Source of the DNA: Planctomycetota bacterium
GTDB lineage: Bacteria > Planctomycetota > Phycisphaerae > WQYP01
Direction of reading: 5' to 3'
Assembly (NCBI GenBank): GCA_021805585.1
Contig: JAJZEY010000073.1
Coordinates: 1 to 7,184 of the forward strand
DNA length: 7,184 nucleotides
Shown here: one piece after another, positions 1 through 5,278 of the stretch
Position numbering within the stretch: position 1 is the stretch's first letter
How the letters are laid out: each line of letters opens with the position of its first letter
Program-made: the position numbers and the translations under genes
Notes under the pieces: generated by a model
Told to the model about the DNA's origin: nothing
The model's input: the letters and a program-made list of their open reading frames with translations, nothing else
Database searches by the model: none

Positions 1-3
1 CAT
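1..3 (-). CDS. Possible start codon of a minus-strand gene lying left of the window
   Basis: Positions 3-1 read ATG on the minus strand. They are preceded on that strand by GAAGG (positions 12-8), four bases from the ATG, which is a plausible Shine-Dalgarno sequence. Only the start codon lies in the window, so nothing can be said about the product. If the gene is real, the structured stretch at 4-343 would be its 5' leader. An ATG after a purine run can occur by chance, so this is tentative. Confidence 0.3.
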
Positions 4-343
4 TAAGCCTTCGCCATCTACGCCCATTTGCTTTTATTGGAAGCCCTTGGTGCGTTGATCCGGTTGCATTAATCAACCGGGTCTTAAAGGATAGCGTCTA
101 TTTAATTTTCGTCAAGGGGTCTGCAAAATTTTCATTTTGCCGTTCGACCCGTTGCTTCGGTGTCCGCCAGAACACCCATTAAACCTTCGCGGTGCAGTCT
201 ACCACCGCTACGGCTTAACTGCAAACAGACACCTGATTTCGGCTAATTTACCGACCACGTAAGGTTCTTATGAGAACGTCTTACCGGACCATCAATCCAA
301 GGCCGACCAAGTGACTTATTCGCGTCACGAGGGGTATATTAGC
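4..343 (-). ncRNA. Large structured RNA element or 5' leader, family not recognised
   Basis: No protein-coding frame is convincing here, but perfect or near-perfect helices follow one another across the whole stretch. GCTAAT 242-247 pairs with ATTAGC 338-343 and closes a domain that contains hairpin 259-263/280-284 continuing into 264-268/273-277, and hairpin 311-315/324-328. Next come 189-194/203-208 (whose loop can pair with 218-221, an H-type pseudoknot), 159-163/172-176, 117-121/146-150 continuing into 123-129/134-140, CCCTTG 44-49 with CAAGGG 113-118, and 60-66/74-80. The loop of the 123-140 hairpin reads GAAA, a GNRA tetraloop, on the minus strand only, which favours that strand. The stretch ends beside a possible ATG at 3-1, so it may be a cis-acting leader such as a riboswitch; a free-standing RNA running past the left edge is the alternative. 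I could not match it to RNase P RNA, tmRNA, 6S, SRP RNA or a known riboswitch by their conserved sequences. Confidence 0.5.
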
Positions 344-363
344 AGCCCATTAAATAATTGCAA
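336..363 (-). promoter_or_regulatory. Candidate sigma70-like promoter for the left-edge RNA
   Basis: On the minus strand TTGCAA (363-358) is followed after 16 bases by TAATAT (341-336), a fair match to -35 and -10 boxes. Transcription would begin near 329. This conflicts with the closing helix 242-247/338-343, because its outer arm would not be transcribed. Either the true promoter lies further upstream in the AT-rich stretch to about 470, or that helix is not real. Confidence 0.25.
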
Positions 364-484
364 GTGACAAGCAAATTTTTCGTAAAATTTTCTTATTAAA
401 TCGCTTTTATAAATACAAATGCCGTTTTTTTCGAAATTTACTTCCGCCAATGAATTTAGGTAACGATATTTTCCCATCGCGTAA

Positions 485-583
485 AGGGTGGAGGGTCTTT
501 ATCATGCAAAGCCGACACGCTATCAGCGTTTCCCCGCGACCTTTTTCGGTCGATTTCACCCTCTTTTAGCCCCCAAAGTCGGC
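485..583 (+). promoter_or_regulatory. Possible structured leader: three-way junction with pseudoknot
   Basis: GCCGAC 511-516 pairs with GTCGGC 578-583. Directly inside it sit two hairpins: ACGCT/AGCGT (517-521/525-529, loop ATC) and CGACC/GGTCG (537-541/548-552). AGGGTG 485-490 can pair with CACCCT 557-562, and this helix crosses the first one, which makes a pseudoknot. The plus strand is assumed because rhaB lies downstream. The helices are only 5-6 bp each, so chance is a real possibility. I recognise no known family. Confidence 0.3.
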
Positions 584-625
584 GTGAAACGATCCGGGGC
601 ATTTTCACGACCAAGCAACCGGCTG

Positions 626-637
626 CCGCTACAGCGG
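626..637. repeat. Small hairpin CCGC-TACA-GCGG in the region before rhaB
   Basis: CCGC 626-629 and GCGG 634-637 form a 4-bp stem with a 4-base loop. It is listed because it continues the run of hairpins upstream of rhaB. On its own it is weak. Confidence 0.2.
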
Positions 638-704
638 TCGCCATTTGTTGGGGCAGAAAATGCCGAGGTCTGGCCGAAAGCAGGGACGTTTGCACTATCG
701 TCAT

Positions 705-724
705 GAATCAAATTAAGTTGATTC
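705..724. repeat. 7-bp inverted repeat upstream of rhaB, possible operator
   Basis: GAATCAA (705-711) and TTGATTC (718-724) are perfect inverted repeats separated by six bases, centred about 76 bp before the rhaB start codon. It is a 20-bp dyad in otherwise GC-rich sequence, as expected for a dimeric repressor or activator site. There is no T-run after it, so it does not read as an intrinsic terminator. The binding protein is unknown, and no regulator gene lies in the window. Confidence 0.35.
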
Positions 725-779
725 GCTGGCCGCGAATTTTCATGCACGGTATTATTTCGCTTGTTGACCATCAAATTGC

Positions 780-786
780 GGAAGGA
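780..786 (+). promoter_or_regulatory. Ribosome binding site that fixes the rhaB start
   Basis: GGAAGGA ends four bases before ATG 791. This strong Shine-Dalgarno match selects ATG 791 over the in-frame TTG at 761, which would place the site inside the coding region. Confidence 0.8.
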
Positions 787-790
787 CGCC

Positions 791-2218
791 ATGGCTGAAA
801 AACAGTATATCGCAGTGGACTTAGGAGCGGAATCCGGACGGGTGATGCTTGGCTCGCTTGGCGATTCCGGCATTCAATTAAAGGAAATACACCGGTTTGC
901 GAATGGCGCTGTGCGTGCGGGCAAAACGCTTTATTGGGACATTCTGCGACTCTGGAGTGAAATCCAGGCCGGCATCGCCCGCACCATGGACGAAATCCCC
1001 GCCATTCAGGGCATCGGCATTGATACTTGGGGGGTCGATTTCGGCCTTGTGGATAAACATGGAGATTTACTGGGAAATCCAGTGCATTACCGCGACAGCC
1101 GAACCGAAGGCATGGTCGACGAATTTTACCGTCGCATTAATCCAGAGAAAGTATTTGCTATCACCGGCAGCCAGACGATGCCAATTAACACCTTGTTTCA
1201 ACTGGTGTCGCTGGGAATTAAAAATCCGGGGCTGCTGGCCCAGGCCGACCGATTGCTGTTCATTCCCGACCTTCTGGGGTACTGGATGACCGGCGAAATG
1301 CGAACGGAATACACCATTGCAAGTACATCGCAGATGCTGGATGCCCGTTTGCGGCGATTTTCGCCGGAAATTCTGGCCGCCGCAGGCCTGCGCGAATCGC
1401 TCTTTGCACCAATGGTTCAGCCGGGGCAAAAAATCGGCGCGGTCAATTCCCCCAGTGCCGCGTTTGCCAAAACCATAGGCATGCCGTTGCTGGCCGTCGG
1501 GTCGCACGACACGGCCAGCGCGGTGGCGGCGGTTCCAGCGCAAGGAGACGATTGGCTGTTTCTTTCCAGTGGTACCTGGAGCCTGCTGGGTGTGGAAGTG
1601 CGGCAACCGGTGCTTTCGCCGCGGGCACGCGAATTTAATTTAACCAATGAAGGCGGTCTGGATGGCACCATCCGTCTGTTGAAAAACATTGCCGGGCTGT
1701 GGCCCCTGCAGGAATGCAGGCGGGCATGGGCTCGCGAAGGCAAGGATTTTGAATACCGCACGCTGGTGCAGCTTGCCCGCGAGGAACCGCCCAGCACGGC
1801 TCTGCTGGACCTGAACGATCCGCTGATGCATTCCGCCGGAGAAATGCCCAAAAAAATCGCGGACCATTGCCGCCGCCACGGCCAGAAAGCACCCGAAACG
1901 CCGGGCCGCTTTACGCGCGTTATTCTGGAAAGTCTGGCGGCAAGCTATGCGCAGGTCCGGCAAATGCTTGAGGAAGCAACCGGTCGCAAATTCAGGCGTT
2001 TGCATATTGTGGGAGGCGGTTCCCAGAACGAATTGCTTAACCAGCTTGCCGCCAACGCCACCGGAATGGAAGTTCACGCCGGACCGGTGGAAGCGACCGC
2101 GATGGGAAACATTATGGCCCAGGCGCTGGCCACAGGCGGCATTTCTTCGCTGGCGGCGGGCCGGGAACTTGTGGCTAAAACGGCGCATGTCAAAATATAC
2201 CACCCGGAAAATCATTGA
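791..2218 (+). CDS. rhaB: Rhamnulokinase (FGGY carbohydrate kinase family)
   Basis: The 475-residue product is a cytoplasmic kinase expected to phosphorylate L-rhamnulose to L-rhamnulose 1-phosphate with ATP, the second step of the isomerase/kinase/aldolase route of rhamnose breakdown. The N-terminal FGGY half begins with the phosphate-binding DLGAESGRV (about 10-18). IDTWGVDFGLVD (77-88) is typical of the RhaB subgroup. GSHDTASAV (237-245) carries the likely catalytic base Asp240. SSGTWSLLG (259-267) opens the C-terminal ATPase half, and the adenosine motif GGGSQNELLNQLAAN lies near 408-422. Length is normal for the family. No rhamnose isomerase, aldolase, transporter or regulator gene is adjacent, so the pathway is scattered or the other genes lie outside. 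The start at ATG 791 rests on the strong GGAAGGA site. Regulation may involve the dyad at 705-724. A kinase for a related deoxyketose such as L-fuculose is the main alternative, but the sequence reads as RhaB throughout. Confidence 0.92.
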   Translation: MAEKQYIAVDLGAESGRVMLGSLGDSGIQLKEIHRFANGAVRAGKTLYWDILRLWSEIQAGIARTMDEIPAIQGIGIDTWGVDFGLVDKHGDLLGNPVHYRDSRTEGMVDEFYRRINPEKVFAITGSQTMPINTLFQLVSLGIKNPGLLAQADRLLFIPDLLGYWMTGEMRTEYTIASTSQMLDARLRRFSPEILAAAGLRESLFAPMVQPGQKIGAVNSPSAAFAKTIGMPLLAVGSHDTASAVAAVPAQGDDWLFLSSGTWSLLGVEVRQPVLSPRAREFNLTNEGGLDGTIRLLKNIAGLWPLQECRRAWAREGKDFEYRTLVQLAREEPPSTALLDLNDPLMHSAGEMPKKIADHCRRHGQKAPETPGRFTRVILESLAASYAQVRQMLEEATGRKFRRLHIVGGGSQNELLNQLAANATGMEVHAGPVEATAMGNIMAQALATGGISSLAAGRELVAKTAHVKIYHPENH

Positions 2219-2305
2219 TTGGAAAACGGGGCCGCAATCGCCGATCTTTTCCGCTGGACGCGGTAACGGCATGCGGTGGCAACGCACTGCCATCAGCGAC
2301 CGCTT
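2219..2305. other. Convergent intergenic gap with a hairpin, no clear intrinsic terminator
   Basis: The 87 bases separate the ends of rhaB (+) and the BshC-like gene (-). TGGCA 2277-2281 pairs with TGCCA 2288-2292, and the stem may extend through GCGG 2273-2276 with CCGC 2300-2303. No T-run follows on either strand, so termination here is either Rho-dependent or uses the hairpin weakly in both directions. Confidence 0.35.
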
Positions 2306-4045
2306 CTACCCCCCCATTGGTTTTACACGCTCAACAATTGCCTGCCGAAGTTTCTCCATGGACTCCCGTGAATGAAGTGCGAAAAAATATTCCCGCCAAT
2401 GGGTGACGGCTTTTTGTTCTTGTTGGCGCAGGGAACGGGCAAGCTCTTCATTCAGATGTAGCAAGGGTGTCGGATACAATTGCCGGCATTCGGCCAGAAT
2501 TTCGTGAAGTCGCCGAAACAGATCACGACGCATTTGACTATCCGCGGCGCGGCCCTGCTTTCCACCGGCCTGCCGGGCGGCCCGCAGGGAATCGGCGATG
2601 CGAGCAATCAGGCTTAGCCGCTCCTTGGCCAATGCTGCAAGCATCTCCCGCGTATCAACCGGCAGAGAGGTATCCGTACAGGCTGCGGCAAAATCCGGAT
2701 TGTGCCGCAGATGATGCTGCCGCGCCCGAATGAACGAAGGAGTGGGAGGAACATTGTCCGGTTGTGGGAAAGGAAGCAGCCAACCGGCGGAAACGCATGC
2801 GTAAGGCGGCTGACAGGCAAATAATCGCCGCATAATCGCGTCGGTAATTCGGTCATAAAGCGCCCCACCGATGCCATGAATAAACAAATCTGCCAGAAAG
2901 CCGCGCACGAACATGGTAAGAGTCAGCGCCCTGGGACGGATATGCACGCCTGCGGATGCCAAAAGCGCCTTGAATCGCATGGCCTGTCCGGCGAGGTTGC
3001 CATGCTGGAGTTCCTTCAGGCCGATCGCGCCGCCATTAATTAAAACAGACTGCGAATCAGGATCAAATATCAGACGGCTGCGCGATTCACCGCTTTTAAA
3101 TATCCAGAATGGCAGTTCGACCTGGTGTGGACCGATCTGCAGGGACGGCATAGGCTGCGCGGCATTGGTGATTCCGTTAGCGGTGCGGTATGCCTGAAGC
3201 TCCGCGTTGTAAATATCGGCCCATTGGCGGGCATTGGCCAGCCAGGCCAGCACAAATTCCAGCCAGGCTTCGCCCTGACAAATCAGGCTGCACGGCACAT
3301 GCCAAACTTCCAGCCCCAGCGACTTTTCAAGACCCCAACGCGCGGCGCTAAGCCAGGGGACAAAGTCCTCGATCGCATCCCGCTCCAGTCTTTGGAGAAT
3401 TTCCTGAAGCAATTCAGATTGTCCCCCCGGGCCCAGACTCGCGGCTCGCCGAATTTCATTTAACCAGTCCGCCTTCCGCCGTCCCCGTGGCGCAGGAATG
3501 AACTGCGCGGGCAGATTTCCTCCGCGTTCCCAGTGGACCGGCTGCTTTTCCCATTCCTTATTGTCATCGGCTTTGGGCACGGGAACGGCAAAGCCGGGTT
3601 CATCCAGCAGGTCGTGATCCACGATCAGATCAATGGCAACGCCGTTAAATTGCCGGGCAAGCGCATCGGCCGCCAGAACTTTCGCCCACACACCCGCATG
3701 ATAAAATTCGGACTGATGTCCGGTAATAACCCAGGGACGGGCGATAATATCCGACGCGGGCGGCCAGACACTGATGCGCCCGGCGTGCTGGCGCAATGCC
3801 GCGTAAAGGTCGCGCCGCGCATGCGCCGCAAGGCGTTGAAGTGGCGGCGTGCGAACAAACGAATGGGCGTGAAATGGATCGCCCGCAGCCGAAAGGGCCG
3901 GTTGCAGCGCGGCCACCGGCGGCTCAAATAATAGTTGGCCATGCGATCGGGGAACCACAATAAACCCGTCGCGCGGGGCAATGCGAATTGTCGGCACATC
4001 CGATGCGGATGAATCAGGCACTGGAATGGACTGCTGTTGTTTCAT
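2306..4045 (-). CDS. BshC-like protein (putative cysteine ligase fold)
   Basis: This 579-residue protein has no signal peptide or membrane segment and is probably cytoplasmic. Three features recall BshC, the enzyme proposed to add cysteine to GlcN-malate in bacillithiol synthesis (about 540 residues). VITGHQ (106-111) followed by a G..K helix matches the BshC VxGGQQ loop. VDHDLLDEPGF (142-152) resembles the BshC EDHDLDEINF segment. IRPRALT...FIHGIGGALYD (369-398) resembles the BshC stretch with RPL...GPGExxY. The C-terminal 110 residues are rich in charged helices, like the BshC coiled coil. The overall match is distant, so it may be a BshC paralogue with another substrate. No bshA or bshB is adjacent. 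An upstream in-frame GTG at 4198 would add 51 residues that look non-coding. ATG 4045 has no Shine-Dalgarno sequence, but a promoter seven bases before it suggests a leaderless message. Fold assignment is fairly likely; function is uncertain. Confidence 0.6.
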   Translation of the reverse strand: MKQQQSIPVPDSSASDVPTIRIAPRDGFIVVPRSHGQLLFEPPVAALQPALSAAGDPFHAHSFVRTPPLQRLAAHARRDLYAALRQHAGRISVWPPASDIIARPWVITGHQSEFYHAGVWAKVLAADALARQFNGVAIDLIVDHDLLDEPGFAVPVPKADDNKEWEKQPVHWERGGNLPAQFIPAPRGRRKADWLNEIRRAASLGPGGQSELLQEILQRLERDAIEDFVPWLSAARWGLEKSLGLEVWHVPCSLICQGEAWLEFVLAWLANARQWADIYNAELQAYRTANGITNAAQPMPSLQIGPHQVELPFWIFKSGESRSRLIFDPDSQSVLINGGAIGLKELQHGNLAGQAMRFKALLASAGVHIRPRALTLTMFVRGFLADLFIHGIGGALYDRITDAIMRRLFACQPPYACVSAGWLLPFPQPDNVPPTPSFIRARQHHLRHNPDFAAACTDTSLPVDTREMLAALAKERLSLIARIADSLRAARQAGGKQGRAADSQMRRDLFRRLHEILAECRQLYPTPLLHLNEELARSLRQQEQKAVTHWREYFFALHSRESMEKLRQAIVERVKPMGG

Positions 4046-4052
4046 GCAAATG

Positions 4053-4081
4053 ACTTTAGACACCCTGAACGCTTTGCTCAA
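4053..4081 (-). promoter_or_regulatory. Candidate promoter placing transcription start at the BshC-like ATG
   Basis: On the minus strand TTGAGC (4081-4076) and TAAAGT (4058-4053) are separated by 17 bases, each matching four of six consensus positions. The -10 box ends seven bases before the ATG at 4045, so transcription would begin at or beside the start codon. That would explain the missing ribosome binding site. Confidence 0.4.
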
Positions 4082-4154
4082 GCATGGCGGTAAAAATGGC
4101 GATGGCCCGGCTGCCAGTGGCGTTTTTATCCGGTTGCCGGCGATTTTATGTCCT

Positions 4155-4183
4155 TTGCCTGAAAAGCCCGCTTGACGTAAACT
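4155..4183 (+). promoter_or_regulatory. Candidate promoter for the aminotransferase gene
   Basis: TTGCCT (4155-4160), a 17-base spacer and TAAACT (4178-4183) fit a sigma70-like promoter. Transcription would begin near 4190, giving a leader of about 100 bases before ATG 4290 that includes the short ORF at 4255. The same -35 hexamer TTGCCT with the same spacing occurs before the DUF6941-like gene. A nearby TTGACG (4172-4177) lacks a matching -10 box. Confidence 0.4.
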
Positions 4184-4254
4184 ATTTGGTTCGCGCACAA
4201 ACCGCTCCGAATGCGGCTCGGCGCGGCCGGGTTTACTGGCGGAGCAAAGGCTCC

Positions 4255-4290
4255 ATGGATTGGATACAGAAGAAAAAAAGCGAAACGTGA
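4255..4290 (+). CDS. Possible 11-codon upstream ORF coupled to the aminotransferase gene
   Basis: ATG 4255 opens MDWIQKKKSET and its TGA (4288-4290) overlaps the aminotransferase ATG (4290-4292) by one base as TGATG, a classic coupling arrangement. GGAGC 4241-4245 and GCTCC 4250-4254 form a 5-bp hairpin right before this ATG and would hide the GGAG that could serve as its ribosome binding site. The aminotransferase itself has only a poor ribosome binding site, so coupling is plausible. The peptide carries no run of branched-chain codons, so it is not a classical attenuator leader. The frame stays open further upstream to 4084, without features of a gene. It may be chance. Confidence 0.25.
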   Translation: MDWIQKKKSET

Positions 4291-5150
4291 TGAATCGAAT
4301 GATCTGGATTGATGGCCAACTGGTGCCCCGCCTGCAGGCGAGTGTGAGCGTTTTTGATCATGGTCTGCTGTACGGTGATGGCGTATTTGAGGGAATTCGG
4401 CAATACAATGGCCGCGTACTGCGCATGGCCGACCATTTGCGCCGGCTTTATGATTCGGCCAGGGCCATTCGTCTGGATATGCCGATGCCCATGGCTGAGC
4501 TGGGACAGGCTATTGAACAAACCATTCGGGCCAACGGCTTTTCCGATTGTTACATTCGCGTGGTTGTGACCCGCGGCGTGGGTCCCCTGGGCATTTCACC
4601 CAGCGGATGCTTAAAGCCGACGGTAATTATTATTGCCGATACCATCAACATGTACCCGCCTGAAATGTACCGTTCGGGTATGGCGGTCGTCACAGCGGCG
4701 ACGCCGCGCATTTCGCCGGCCGCTCTTTCGCCGCGGATCAAAAGTCTGAATTATCTGAACAACATTATGGCCAAATGGGAAGCCATCGACGCCGGCGTGC
4801 CCGAAGCGGTCATGCTGAATCATTTGGGATTTGTATGCGAATGCACCGCGGATAATATTTTTATTGTCCGGGATGGCACGCTGCTGACTCCGCCGGAGGA
4901 AAGCGGCATTCTGATTGGCGTGACGCGCAACATTGTGCTGGAACTTGCGGTTGATGGAAAAATTCCCGCCAGGCAATGCAATTTAACGCGCTATGACCTT
5001 TACACCGCCGAAGAATGCTTCCTGACCGGAACCGGTGCGGAAATTGTGCCGGTGACCAGCATTGATAAACGGAAAATCGGAACCGGCAACGTTGGCCCGC
5101 GAACCGCGCAATTGATGGAAGCGTTTCATCAATATGTTCGTCGGCCATAA
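4290..5150 (+). CDS. ilvE: Class IV PLP aminotransferase, probably branched-chain amino acid aminotransferase
   Basis: The 286-residue cytoplasmic enzyme would exchange amino groups between branched-chain amino acids and 2-oxoglutarate, the last step of Leu/Ile/Val synthesis or the first of their breakdown. VFDHGLLYGDGVFEGIR (21-37) is the family N-terminal signature. RVVVTRGVGPLG (90-101) is typical of the short bacterial/archaeal IlvE group. The PLP lysine is Lys151 in PRIKSLNYLNN. Glu184 in CECTADNIF fits the residue that holds the pyridine nitrogen. GVTR (210-213) and TGTGAEIVPV (246-255) form the phosphate cup and closing loop. Length is typical. ATG 4290 is chosen because MNRMIWIDG matches the usual family start; the in-frame TTG at 4260 and GTG at 4287 have no better ribosome binding site. 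D-amino-acid and aminodeoxychorismate-lyase relatives share the fold, but the GIR and RGVG motifs favour IlvE. No other ilv or leu genes are nearby. Confidence 0.87.
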   Translation: MNRMIWIDGQLVPRLQASVSVFDHGLLYGDGVFEGIRQYNGRVLRMADHLRRLYDSARAIRLDMPMPMAELGQAIEQTIRANGFSDCYIRVVVTRGVGPLGISPSGCLKPTVIIIADTINMYPPEMYRSGMAVVTAATPRISPAALSPRIKSLNYLNNIMAKWEAIDAGVPEAVMLNHLGFVCECTADNIFIVRDGTLLTPPEESGILIGVTRNIVLELAVDGKIPARQCNLTRYDLYTAEECFLTGTGAEIVPVTSIDKRKIGTGNVGPRTAQLMEAFHQYVRRP

Positions 5151-5156
5151 GTCGCG

Positions 5157-5175
5157 AAAAAGCGGGCATTCCCGC
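5157..5175 (-). terminator. Intrinsic terminator of the YeiH-family unit
   Basis: On the minus strand GCGGG (5175-5171), a 4-base loop and CCCGC (5166-5162) are followed at once by TTTTT (5161-5157). It lies about 100 bases past the yeiH-like stop and 26 bases past the tiny ORF stop. Read on the plus strand the T-run is missing after the stem, so it would not end the aminotransferase transcript efficiently. Confidence 0.75.
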
Positions 5176-5200
5176 GCGGCCTGTTCACCCATGGCCTTTA

Positions 5201-5278
5201 TCACGGCATGGGACCGGCCATTTTCTCCTGGTCGATTTCCGGATAGATCAAGTCATCGCCATTATTCTTCGCAGTCAT
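5201..5278 (-). CDS. Tiny ORF overlapping the end of the YeiH-family gene
   Basis: This 25-codon frame begins at the ATG embedded in TAATG, sharing one base with the yeiH-like TAA stop, and ends with TGA before the terminator at 5157-5175. It therefore fits entirely between the upstream stop and the terminator, in an arrangement suited to translational coupling. The peptide (MTAKNNGDDLIYPEIDQEKM and five more residues) is acidic, with no membrane segment or known motif. There is no good Shine-Dalgarno sequence of its own. It could be a real small protein or a chance ORF in the 3' UTR. Confidence 0.3.
   Translation of the reverse strand: MTAKNNGDDLIYPEIDQEKMAGPMP

Larger units (their letters stand above)
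344..790. other. Intergenic region between divergent transcripts, no gene seen
   Basis: This stretch lies between the left-edge element (-) and rhaB (+). From about 346 to 470 it is strongly AT-rich, including the inverted repeat AAATTTT 373-379 / AAAATTT 384-390 with a 4-base spacer, as expected for a shared promoter or UP-element region. From about 480 to 790 it is GC-richer and holds several hairpins, listed separately. The open frames on both strands between 456 and 706 carry no recognisable motif and overlap each other, so I do not call them genes. I found no convincing -35/-10 pair at the expected distance before rhaB. If rhaB is transcribed from the AT-rich part, its leader would be 300 bases or more. 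Confidence 0.55.

Noticed and set aside
189..214. T-box-like GGTGGTA...CCGCG on the minus strand
   Set aside because: The conserved GGGTGGNACCGCG is interrupted and no stem I, specifier loop or terminator helix fits.
198..225. Minus-strand resemblance to 5S rRNA (CAGTTAAGC followed by GGTGGTAG)
   Set aside because: The preceding CCGAAC element and the outer 5S helix are missing, so the match is short and probably accidental.
1..345. RNase P RNA or tmRNA
   Set aside because: The near-universal GAGGAAAGTCC of RNase P and the TTCGA-type tRNA-like ends and tag of tmRNA are not found on either strand.
456..706. Overlapping open frames on both strands (82 codons -, 72 codons +)
   Set aside because: No motif, no good ribosome binding site, odd composition, and each is the antisense of the other; the region reads better as non-coding leader.
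761..790. TTG 761 as the rhaB start
   Set aside because: The strong GGAAGGA ribosome site lies within this extension, four bases before ATG 791, and the extra ten residues are not family-like.
4046..4198. 51-residue N-terminal extension of the BshC-like protein from GTG 4198
   Set aside because: No ribosome binding site, no family similarity, and it would overlap the likely promoters of both divergent genes.
5157..5175. Hairpin as terminator of the aminotransferase gene
   Set aside because: On the plus strand the stem is followed by GCGGCC rather than a T-run; the T-run exists only on the minus strand.
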